From positions 372,001 to 436,000 of the forward strand of contig NZ_PGTC01000018.1 of the NCBI RefSeq assembly GCF_002786295.1: a stretch of DNA of 64,000 nt. Direction: 5' to 3'. Position numbers and translations under genes: made by a program. This DNA is from Pseudooceanicola marinus (GTDB lineage Bacteria; Pseudomonadota; Alphaproteobacteria; Rhodobacterales; Rhodobacteraceae). The notes under the pieces are model-generated. The model did not search any database. It saw nothing but the letters and a program-made list of their open reading frames with translations, and was not told the origin of the DNA. This document shows positions 57,535 to 64,000 of the stretch, one piece after another; position 1 is the first letter of the stretch, and each line of letters opens with the position of its first letter.

Positions 57535-57768
57535 CAGGCTGATCCGGGTTTGCCCGGAATGCCGCGCCCTGTCAAACACAAGCATATGTCGCGCTGTCGT
57601 GATTTCCAGCCCGAACCCTTGTGATCCAAGCTTTGGTACACCGAATGCGCCCGTTTGACGACACTGGCGCCGCCGCAGCAGGGCAGTCATGGGCCGGCGC
57701 CTTACGAATGGCCGACTTCGGCGCCCCTTGATCCGCCCCTTGCCTTCATCCTAGGCTTTCTTTCGATA

Positions 57769-57787
57769 TGCGGAAAAATTTTCCGCA
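57769..57787. promoter_or_regulatory. Perfect 19-bp palindrome before the SDR gene
   Basis: TGCGGAAAAATTTTCCGCA has 9-bp arms around one A and ends 15 nt before the ATG, abutting the GGGAGGAG ribosome site. A protein bound here would block initiation, so repression is likely. The A/T core with GC flanks resembles Lrp/AsnC-type sites; that is a guess. Confidence 0.6.
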
Positions 57788-57802
57788 AATGGGAGGAGAG
57801 AC

Positions 57803-58555
57803 ATGGATCTGAAAGGCAAACACGCCCTCGTCACCGGCGGGGGCACGGGCATCGGTCTGGCCATCGCCCGCGCCCTGGCGGACCACGGCGCGCAGGTGAC
57901 GATCACCGGGCGCCGAATGGAGGTGCTGCAGGAGGTCGCGGGCCCCGGCCTGCACCCGGCGGTGATGGATGTGACGGATGAGGCCGCCATCCGCGATGTC
58001 ACCGCCGCCGCGGTGGAGGCGCGCGGCCCGGTGCAGATCTGCGTGGCAAACGCCGGCATCGCCGAGGGTCGCAAGCTGCACAAGACCAGCTCTGACTTCT
58101 GGCGCAAGATCATGGCGACCAACCTGGACGGCTGCTTCTACACCGTGCGCGAAAGCCTGCAGTCGATGCTGACCACAGACTGGGGCCGGGTGATCGCCGT
58201 GTCGTCGATTGCGGGTCTGCGCGGTTCCGCCGGCGCTGGCGCCTATGCGGCCTCCAAGCACGGGGTGATCGGCATGATGCGCAGCTTCGCCGAGGATTTC
58301 CTGGGCCAGCCCTACACCTTCAACTCGATCTGCCCCGGCTACGTGGACACGCCCATCGTCAGCCGCAACACCGATGCGATCTCGGCCCGCGCGGGCGTCA
58401 GCGAGGCGGAGGCGCGCGACATGATGGTGAATCTGAACCGCCACAAGCGGCTGATCGCGCCCGAGGAAGTGGCCGCCGCCGCCCTGTGGCTGTGCAACCC
58501 GCTGTGTGAAAGCGTCAACGGCACCGAGGTGCCCCTGGCCGGCGGTCAGGTCTGA
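57803..58555 (+). CDS. Short-chain dehydrogenase/reductase, possible 3-hydroxyacyl dehydrogenase
   Basis: The 250 residues form a classical [18 protein letters not shown] (NAD(P) loop), [16 protein letters not shown] with the catalytic Ser, and [10 protein letters not shown] with Tyr and Lys. The adenine region TGRRMEVL suggests NADP(H). The general pattern is near 3-hydroxybutyrate and 3-oxoacyl reductases. GGGAGGAG lies 7 nt before the ATG. It is monocistronic, with a strong terminator and a palindromic site at its promoter. Confidence 0.9.
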   Translation: MDLKGKHALVTGGGTGIGLAIARALADHGAQVTITGRRMEVLQEVAGPGLHPAVMDVTDEAAIRDVTAAAVEARGPVQICVANAGIAEGRKLHKTSSDFWRKIMATNLDGCFYTVRESLQSMLTTDWGRVIAVSSIAGLRGSAGAGAYAASKHGVIGMMRSFAEDFLGQPYTFNSICPGYVDTPIVSRNTDAISARAGVSEAEARDMMVNLNRHKRLIAPEEVAAAALWLCNPLCESVNGTEVPLAGGQV

Positions 58556-58582
58556 CCGGGCGTTTCCGACCTTCGAAACGAC

Positions 58583-58609
58583 AAAAGGGCTCCGGTCGGA
58601 GCCCTTTTT
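58583..58609 (+). terminator. Rho-independent terminator after the SDR gene
   Basis: AAAAGGGCTCC, GGTC loop and GGAGCCCTTTT give an 11-bp stem running into a T run. A-rich bases on the left arm let it also end the convergent amidotransferase transcript. Confidence 0.9.
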
Positions 58610-58633
58610 CGCATCCAGTGCCGCGAGAGCAGC

Positions 58634-59413
58634 TCAGGCGCTGCGCAGCACCGGCCAGGCCTGACGGCCGTGCGCCCAGGCCCGCGCCGCCTCGCCCAGC
58701 CCATCGAACAGCGGGCGCGACACGGGGTCGTTGGCGGCGTTGTATTCCGGGTGCCACTGCACGGCCAGGGTATAGCCCGAGGCGCCGTCGACATAGGCCG
58801 CCTCCGGCGTGCCGTCAGGGGCGTGGCCGTCGATGACGAAGCGTTTGCCGGGCGTCACCACCCCCTGCCCATGCAGGGTGTTGGTCATCACCTCCTGCGC
58901 ACCCATGATCCGGTGGAAAGCGCCGCCCTCGGTAAAGGTCACCTTGTGGCGCAGGGCGAATTTCTCCTCCAGCGTGCCGTCAGGGGGCATCCGGTGGTTC
59001 ATCCGGCCAGGCAGGTCGCGGATCTCCGGGTGCAGGGTCGACCCCATGGCCACCGCCACCTCCTGGAACCCGCGGCAGATGCCGAGGAAGGGCTGGCCGC
59101 GCTCGACGCAGGCCCGCACAAGCGGCAGGGTGATGGAATCCCGCGCTCGGTCGAAGGCCCCGTGGGCCTCGGTTTCCTCTTCGCCGTATTCATTGGGGTG
59201 CACGTTGGGACGCCCGCCGGTCAGGACGAAGCCGTCATAGGTTTCCAGTAGTTCGTCGACCGAAACATAGCGGGGATCGGCGGGGATCAGCGCCGGCTGC
59301 GCCTTGCAGACCTCGGCCACCGCTTCGCAATTCATCACGCCTCCCGCATGGGTGCGATAGCTGCCGTCGATGACGTGCAGGTTGGTGATGATGCCGATCA
59401 ACGGTCGTGTCAT
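58634..59413 (-). CDS. Class I glutamine amidotransferase-like hydrolase (peptidase C26, PuuD type)
   Basis: The 259 residues form a gamma-glutamyl hydrolase-type domain. The nucleophile is Cys113 in GICRGFQE, the catalytic His is in VQWHPEY, and GGRPNVHP precedes. PuuD-like members cleave gamma-glutamyl-GABA in putrescine breakdown; others act on other gamma-glutamyl amides. No other putrescine gene is nearby. ATG 59413 has AAGGGG upstream; a start at 59440 adds only nine residues. Confidence 0.88.
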   Translation of the reverse strand: MTRPLIGIITNLHVIDGSYRTHAGGVMNCEAVAEVCKAQPALIPADPRYVSVDELLETYDGFVLTGGRPNVHPNEYGEEETEAHGAFDRARDSITLPLVRACVERGQPFLGICRGFQEVAVAMGSTLHPEIRDLPGRMNHRMPPDGTLEEKFALRHKVTFTEGGAFHRIMGAQEVMTNTLHGQGVVTPGKRFVIDGHAPDGTPEAAYVDGASGYTLAVQWHPEYNAANDPVSRPLFDGLGEAARAWAHGRQAWPVLRSA

Positions 59414-59534
59414 GTCCGGGCCCCTTGCTATGCTCCGCAATCTAGTCCCTCAGAGGCATGAATTAAACGGAAATCGATGTGCAGGGGCGCACCGCCACCT
59501 GTGATTGCTTCGGAAGCCGGCAGAAATGCAGAAA

Positions 59535-59563
59535 GCCCGCCGCGGGTATCCTCCCCGGCGGGC
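59535..59563 (-). terminator. Rho-independent terminator after the 58-residue membrane protein gene
   Basis: On the minus strand GCCCGCCG, a 13-nt loop and CGGCGGGC form an 8-bp stem followed by TTTCT. A second stem (CCCTGCG/CGCAGGG, 59584-59600) lies between it and the gene. Confidence 0.65.
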
Positions 59564-59610
59564 CTGTCTAGCTTGGGCGTTGTCCCTGCGCCGCGCAGGG
59601 CAAGGGCGGC

Positions 59611-59787
59611 TCAGGGCTGGCCTTCCACCGCGGCTTCGCCCGCGGCCTCCTCGTCCGAACGTTCAAAGGCCGTTGTGACGATCGCCAGGATCATCAACAG
59701 CCCGAAGATCACGGCCAGCAGAATTCCCCAGATCGGCACCTTGTGCTTACGGCTTTCGGTCTCGACGTTGGTGTCAGGTGGGCTCAT
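59611..59787 (-). CDS. Predicted 58-residue single-pass membrane protein
   Basis: The product begins MSPPDTNVETESRKHKVP, has one hydrophobic helix at about residues 19-40 (IWGILLAVIFGLLMILAIV) and an acidic tail ERSDEEAAGEAAVEG. GGAGGAG lies 5 nt before the ATG, and a terminator follows its stop. The charge pattern puts the N-terminus in the cytoplasm and the acidic tail outside. No family recognised. It is monocistronic, between the amidotransferase and pepN on the opposite strand. Confidence 0.65.
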   Translation of the reverse strand: MSPPDTNVETESRKHKVPIWGILLAVIFGLLMILAIVTTAFERSDEEAAGEAAVEGQP

Positions 59788-59908
59788 CTACTCCTCCAGA
59801 TTGCTCCCGGGTCAACGCAAAGCCCCCAAGCCTTGTTCCCGCCCCGCCCCTTGCAATCCCCGCGCTGCGGCGCAACATCGGCCCCAGACAGATGCGAAAG
59901 GACCCCCG

Positions 59909-62473
59909 ATGAAGGACGCCGCCGCCACAACCTCCCACGACACCGTCTACCTGGCCGATTACGCTCCCTTCGGCTGGACGGTGGAGGAGGTGCACCTGAC
60001 CTTCCGCCTCTCCCCCGACGCGACCCGCGTCACCTCACGCATCCGCTTTGCGCCCAATCCCGAGGGCCGCCAGGATCGGTTCTTCCTGCACGGCGAACAG
60101 CTCAAGCTGATCGAGGCGAAGATCGACGGCGCCCCCGTCTCGCCCGAGGTCACGCCCCGGGGCCTGACCTGCGACGTCCCCGACGCGCCCTTCACCTGGG
60201 AAGCAGAGGTGGAGATCGCCCCGGCGCAGAACTTCGCCCTGGAAGGCCTGTATATGTCGAACGGCATGTATTGCACCCAGTGCGAGGCCGAGGGTTTTCG
60301 GAAGATCACCTATTACCCCGACCGGCCCGACGTCATGTCCACCTTCACCGTCCGCATCGAGGGCGACGAAAAGGTGAAGCTGGCCAACGGCAACCCGGTG
60401 GACAGCGGCGCGGGCTTCGCCGAATGGCATGACCCCTGGCCCAAGCCCGCCTATCTCTTCGCCCTGGTCGCGGGCGATCTGGTCAACCACCCCGACAGCT
60501 TCACCACCCGCTCCGGCAAGCAGGTCGAGCTGAACATCTGGGTCCGCCCCGGGGATGAGGACAAATGCGCCTTCGGCATGGAGGCGCTGAAGAAGTCGAT
60601 GAAATGGGATGAGGAGGTCTATGGCCGGGAATACGACCTCGACATCTTCAACATCGTCGCCGTGGACGATTTCAACATGGGGGCAATGGAAAACAAGGGG
60701 CTGAACATCTTCAACTCCTCCTGCGTGCTGGCCAGCCCCGAAACCTCGACCGATGCCAATTTCGAGCGGATCGAGGCGATCATCGCGCATGAGTATTTCC
60801 ACAACTGGACCGGCAACCGCATCACCTGCCGCGACTGGTTCCAGCTGTGCCTGAAGGAAGGGCTGACCGTCTTCCGCGACGCCCAGTTCACCGCTGACAT
60901 GCGCAGCGAGCCGGTGAAGCGGATCGGCGACGTGATCGACCTGCGCGCGCGCCAGTTCCGCGAGGACAACGGCCCCCTGGCGCATCCCGTCCGCCCCGAG
61001 AGTTTCCAGGAGATCAACAACTTCTACACTGCCACCGTCTACGAAAAGGGCGCCGAGGTGATCGGCATGCTGAAGCGGCTGGTTGGCGACGACGAGTATT
61101 ACAAGGCGCTCGACCTCTATTTCGCCCGCCACGACGGCCAGGCCTGCACCATCGAGGATTGGCTGGCCGTCTTCGAGGAGGCCACGGGCCGCGACCTGAG
61201 CCAGTTCAAGCGCTGGTATTCCCAGGCCGGCACCCCGCGCCTGCATGTCACCGAGACCTGGGAGGATGGCACTTTCACCCTGCATTTCCGCCAGGAAACG
61301 CCCGCGACCCCCGGCCAGCCCGAGAAGCAGCCACAGGTCCTGCCGATCGAGGTCGGCCTGATCGGCCCGAACGGCGACGAGGTGGTGGAAACGACCCTGC
61401 TGGAGATGACCGAGGCCGAGCAGAGCTTTGCCTTCACCGGCCTGGGCGCCCGCCCCGTGCCGTCGATCCTGCGCGGTTTCTCCGCCCCGGTGATCCTGCA
61501 GCGCGAGACCGACAACGCCGAACGCGCCTTCCTGATGGCCCATGACACCGATCCCTACAATCGCTGGGAAGCGGGCCGTGGCCTGGCGAAACAGGCCCTG
61601 ATGCGGATGATCGCAGGTGGCGCCGCCCCGGATGAGGCCTACCTGGGGGCCCTGCACACGCTCTTGTCGGACGAAACCCTGGACCCGGCCTTCCGGGCGC
61701 TGGCCATGGCCCTGCCGTCCGAGGACGACCTGGCCCAGACCCTGCATGAGAGCAGCATGACGCCCGACCCGCAGCGTATCTGGGAAAAGCGCGAAGAGAT
61801 GCGCGATGCCATGGCCCGCTGGATGCCCGATCTGCTGGAGAAGCTCTTCCATGCCCATCAGGTGCCAGGAACCTATCAGCCCGACGCCGGCCCCGCCGCC
61901 TCCCGCGCGCTGGCCAATGCCGCGCTGTCGCTGCTGACCCGCCTCGACGGCGGCGAAAAGGCCCGGGCGCAATATGCCTCGGCCGACAACATGACCCAGC
62001 AGCTGGCCGCGCTGTCCTGCCTGCTCTCCATCGACGCGGCCAAGGGCGAACTGGCCGCCTTCTATGACCATTGGCAGGCCGACCGGCTGGTGATCGACAA
62101 GTGGTTCTCGCTTCAGGTGGCCTATGCCAAGCCGGCGGAGACGGCCGCGACCGCCGCCGCCCTGGTCGAGCACCCCGATTTCGACATGAAGAACCCCAAC
62201 CGCTTCCGCGCGGTCTTCGGCGCCCTGTCGATGAGCCCCGCGGGCTTCCACCATGCCTCCGGCGCGGGCTACGAGCTGCTGGCCGACTGGCTGCTGAAGC
62301 TCGATCCGCTGAACCCGCAGACCACCGCGCGCATGTGCGCCGCCTTCCAGACCTGGCGCCGTTTCGACGCCGACCGGCAGGCCATGATGAAGACCCAGCT
62401 GGAGCGGATCGGCGCGCAGCAGGATCTTTCCCGCGACACCTCGGAAATGGTCAGCCGCATCCTGGGTGACTGA
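59909..62473 (+). CDS. pepN: Aminopeptidase N (M1 family)
   Basis: The 854-residue zinc aminopeptidase removes N-terminal residues from peptides in the cytoplasm. The substrate-recognition motif GAMEN lies in NMGAMENKGLN, the zinc motif HEYFH is at 294-298, and the third ligand Glu317 follows at the exact HExxH-x18-E spacing. ATG 59909 is preceded by AAAGGA and begins the M1 N-terminal domain; the frame is open for 144 codons further upstream but without similarity. It fits with peptide uptake genes elsewhere in the window. Confidence 0.95.
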   Translation: MKDAAATTSHDTVYLADYAPFGWTVEEVHLTFRLSPDATRVTSRIRFAPNPEGRQDRFFLHGEQLKLIEAKIDGAPVSPEVTPRGLTCDVPDAPFTWEAEVEIAPAQNFALEGLYMSNGMYCTQCEAEGFRKITYYPDRPDVMSTFTVRIEGDEKVKLANGNPVDSGAGFAEWHDPWPKPAYLFALVAGDLVNHPDSFTTRSGKQVELNIWVRPGDEDKCAFGMEALKKSMKWDEEVYGREYDLDIFNIVAVDDFNMGAMENKGLNIFNSSCVLASPETSTDANFERIEAIIAHEYFHNWTGNRITCRDWFQLCLKEGLTVFRDAQFTADMRSEPVKRIGDVIDLRARQFREDNGPLAHPVRPESFQEINNFYTATVYEKGAEVIGMLKRLVGDDEYYKALDLYFARHDGQACTIEDWLAVFEEATGRDLSQFKRWYSQAGTPRLHVTETWEDGTFTLHFRQETPATPGQPEKQPQVLPIEVGLIGPNGDEVVETTLLEMTEAEQSFAFTGLGARPVPSILRGFSAPVILQRETDNAERAFLMAHDTDPYNRWEAGRGLAKQALMRMIAGGAAPDEAYLGALHTLLSDETLDPAFRALAMALPSEDDLAQTLHESSMTPDPQRIWEKREEMRDAMARWMPDLLEKLFHAHQVPGTYQPDAGPAASRALANAALSLLTRLDGGEKARAQYASADNMTQQLAALSCLLSIDAAKGELAAFYDHWQADRLVIDKWFSLQVAYAKPAETAATAAALVEHPDFDMKNPNRFRAVFGALSMSPAGFHHASGAGYELLADWLLKLDPLNPQTTARMCAAFQTWRRFDADRQAMMKTQLERIGAQQDLSRDTSEMVSRILGD

Positions 62474-62500
62474 TATACCCCTGATCGCAAAGGAAAACCT

Positions 62501-62522
62501 CCCGGCGCGCGCCAGCGCCGGG
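62501..62522 (+). promoter_or_regulatory. Hairpin after pepN
   Basis: CCCGGCGC and GCGCCGGG form an 8-bp stem with a 6-nt loop, 27 nt after the pepN stop. No T run follows, so it is at best a weak terminator. Confidence 0.4.
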
Positions 62523-62653
62523 AAACAAGCCTCCACTCTTCCTCTCGAATGTTAACGATCTGGCGACGGTTTAACGCCATATCTCCGCCTGGGCGCCACG
62601 TTTCAGCCCAAATGCCCCGACAAAACGTCGGGACGACCACAGCGGAGATACCC

Positions 62654-63925
62654 ATGCGCGGCCTGCCAGATCTTTCCAGCCTTCGCAGCCTTTTCGGCGG
62701 TGAAACCCCGTCGCCCGAAGCGATGCCGCAGGGCGCGTTGATGTCGGAAGGCGTGACGCCGGAGGGGGGCCGCCAGATCCGCATCCGCAGCGCCGCCGAG
62801 GCCCGAGCCGAGGCCCCTGCCTCGACCGAGGTGCGTCGGCTGCTGCCCATCCGTCACGCGACGCGAGAGCAATCCACCTTCCGCGCCTATTTCGACAAGG
62901 GACGCACCCTGGCCCGCCAGGACCGCTGGGACCTGCTGTCGCGGATGATCCGCGAAACCGACCGCCTGCGCGAAACCTCCCCCGCGGGAGTGCGCATGTC
63001 CGATGTGCTGGCCGCCGGGGCACGTTCCGACATGGTCAGCGCCGCGCGCAAGGCGATCCAGCGGGGCGTCCAGCCCTGCGATGCCTCGCTCGCGGATCTC
63101 GACGACCTGGCCTCCGCCGGCGACTGGCCGCTGGCCGCAACCGTCGCCCGCCTGCACATGGACCTGGCCTGGCTCTATCATGGGGACCTGCCGCCCGTGT
63201 CGCGCCCCGCCCGCCCCTCGATCTCCTTCGAGGCGCATATGGCCCGCGCCACCCGGCTGCTCGACGGCTACAGCCCGATCGAGGAAGACAGCCCGATGCT
63301 GGCCGAGGCGCGGATCGGCCTGCTGGCCGGGGACGTGGAGGCCCGCGCCCGGGTGCGCGACGACTTCGAGGACCTGATCGATCTGGACCCGGCCAACCCC
63401 GGGCCGCTGCGCGCCTTCGGCCTCCACCTGACGCCCGACTGGTATGGCACCGATGCCGCCGCCATCGACGCCGCCGCCAGTGCCACCGCCGACCGCTTGG
63501 CCGACATCTGGGGCGACGGCGCCTATGCCTGGATCTGGCTCGACGCCCTGTCCACCGATGCCGAAGCGGCGGCGGCCTGCGACGCCACCCGCCTGCGCCG
63601 GGGCCTTTTCGACATCCTCGACCGCGTGGAGAAACAGGAGGTGGCGAACCTTCTGGCCGGCTTCTGCGCCCTGGCCATGGCCCCGGGCCGCGCGCCTGCC
63701 GGCCTCAGCGAGGCCGCGCGCAGCAGCCGCACCGTTCTCTACAGCGCCGCCGACGCGATCATCGAGCACCACATGACCGAGATCCGGCCCGAGCTGTGGT
63801 TGCGCGGCGCCCGACCGGCCCTCGCCCTGCCCGAGCAACCGATGTCGCCGGCCGACCTCGCCGCCGATGCCGCCCAGATCGCCGCCATCGTCAAGGCGCG
63901 CCGCTCGGGGGCGCGTCATCACTAG
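62654..63925 (+). CDS. Conserved-looking protein of unknown function
   Basis: The 423 residues show no signal peptide or membrane helix. The N-terminal 70 residues are Ser/Glu/Ala-rich and look disordered; the rest is helical and Ala/Asp-rich, with Trp-containing helices (HMDLAWLYHGDLP, GDGAYAWIWLDAL). The repeated helix pattern might be a TPR-like scaffold. I recognise no family. ATG 62654 is preceded by GGAGA. An earlier frame start at 62549 would add 35 basic residues without a ribosome site. It begins 180 bp after pepN. Confidence 0.7.
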   Translation: MRGLPDLSSLRSLFGGETPSPEAMPQGALMSEGVTPEGGRQIRIRSAAEARAEAPASTEVRRLLPIRHATREQSTFRAYFDKGRTLARQDRWDLLSRMIRETDRLRETSPAGVRMSDVLAAGARSDMVSAARKAIQRGVQPCDASLADLDDLASAGDWPLAATVARLHMDLAWLYHGDLPPVSRPARPSISFEAHMARATRLLDGYSPIEEDSPMLAEARIGLLAGDVEARARVRDDFEDLIDLDPANPGPLRAFGLHLTPDWYGTDAAAIDAAASATADRLADIWGDGAYAWIWLDALSTDAEAAAACDATRLRRGLFDILDRVEKQEVANLLAGFCALAMAPGRAPAGLSEAARSSRTVLYSAADAIIEHHMTEIRPELWLRGARPALALPEQPMSPADLAADAAQIAAIVKARRSGARHH

Positions 63926-64000
63926 GCAGACCGCCGACGCCTCTTGCTCCCCTTCCCGCCCTGTCCTAGAACCCGATCCGAGCCAATCCCGGAAAGGACG
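63926..64000. other. Window end, leader of a following gene
   Basis: No frame is visible here. The last bases, CCCGGAAAGGACG, look like a ribosome binding site on the plus strand, so a gene probably starts just beyond base 64000. Confidence 0.4.

Larger units (their letters stand above)
57444..57802. other. Divergent promoter region between pntA and the SDR gene
   Basis: No gene is visible in these 359 bp. Three palindromes stand out: CCGGAATTTTCCGG at 57485-57498, a 19-bp perfect one at 57516-57534 and another 19-bp perfect one at 57769-57787, each described separately. The first two lie 42-91 bp before the pntA start, the third just before the SDR gene, so both genes appear to be regulated. 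Confidence 0.6.

Noticed and set aside
57444-57641. N-terminal extension of PntA from an ATG at 57641
   Set aside because: The 66 extra residues contain no known feature and cover palindromic promoter elements; GTG at 57443 has a good ribosome site and starts the known domain.
60035-62536. An 833-codon minus-strand frame opposite pepN
   Set aside because: Composition artefact of high GC; the plus strand encodes a complete M1 aminopeptidase with all catalytic motifs.
62552-62576. Two TTAACG copies before the 423-residue protein as a CtrA site
   Set aside because: The CtrA consensus needs TTAA-N7-TTAA; here the copies are 19 bp apart start to start, so spacing is wrong.

Overview
The window is about 64 kb of GC-rich chromosomal DNA. 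Codon use, gene content and protein style all point to an alphaproteobacterium of the Rhodobacteraceae (Rhodobacterales). The signs are a 14-gene nuo operon with many extra small genes, a NuoE with a long C-terminal extension, an RNase J directly downstream of nuo, a leucine/isovalerate (liu) catabolic cluster, and FnrL-type sites. I saw no rRNA, tRNA, CRISPR array, insertion sequence, phage or plasmid gene. All of it reads as stable core chromosome.

Layout. (1) 1-923, plus strand: the tail of a probable DEAD-box RNA helicase, a terminator, and a PilZ protein. (2) 892-22522, minus strand: one long run transcribed right to left, nuoA-B-C-D-(53 aa membrane protein)-(lipoprotein)-E-(membrane HhH protein)-(DUF5337-like)-F-(lipoprotein)-(DUF5333-like)-G-(lipoprotein)-H-I-(CMD-family protein)-J-(37 aa membrane protein)-K-L-M-N, then birA, coaX and rnj. 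Nearly every junction is a 1-8 nt overlap or a gap below 20 nt, so these are probably co-transcribed. Two of the extra genes are shorter than 60 codons and easily missed. (3) 22986-32530: leucine catabolism, with ivd, then MCC beta, a nitronate monooxygenase-like protein, a macrodomain protein, MCC alpha, a GST, HMG-CoA lyase and a methylglutaconyl-CoA hydratase-like crotonase, all on the minus strand. The cluster is split by a plus-strand ompW gene that has an FNR-type box upstream. (4) 32704-34580, minus: a DegT-type aminotransferase and gph. (5) 34846-43124, mostly plus: glmU-glmS-DNA alkylation repair; a minus-strand lipoprotein; moaA-waaA-glycosyltransferase-VOC protein. (6) 43188-53594: an SDR, then a peptide/acyl-amino-acid system in two divergent arms. 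One arm has three M20 hydrolases and a double ATPase; the other has a binding protein and two permeases. (7) 53673-57443, minus: a hotdog thioesterase and pntAB. (8) 57803-63925: an SDR with a perfect palindrome at its start, a class I glutamine amidotransferase, a 58 aa membrane protein, pepN and an uncharacterised helical protein.

How it fits together. The window is dominated by central energy metabolism (Complex I and the proton-translocating transhydrogenase), cell-envelope precursors (GlmU, GlmS, WaaA, glycosyltransferase), CoA and biotin cofactor steps (CoaX, BirA) next to a biotin-dependent carboxylase pathway, and peptide/branched-chain amino acid use. The least explained material is the set of accessory genes inside nuo, above all a helix-hairpin-helix module present both in NuoE and in the membrane protein next to it, and several unassigned palindromic sites in promoter regions.
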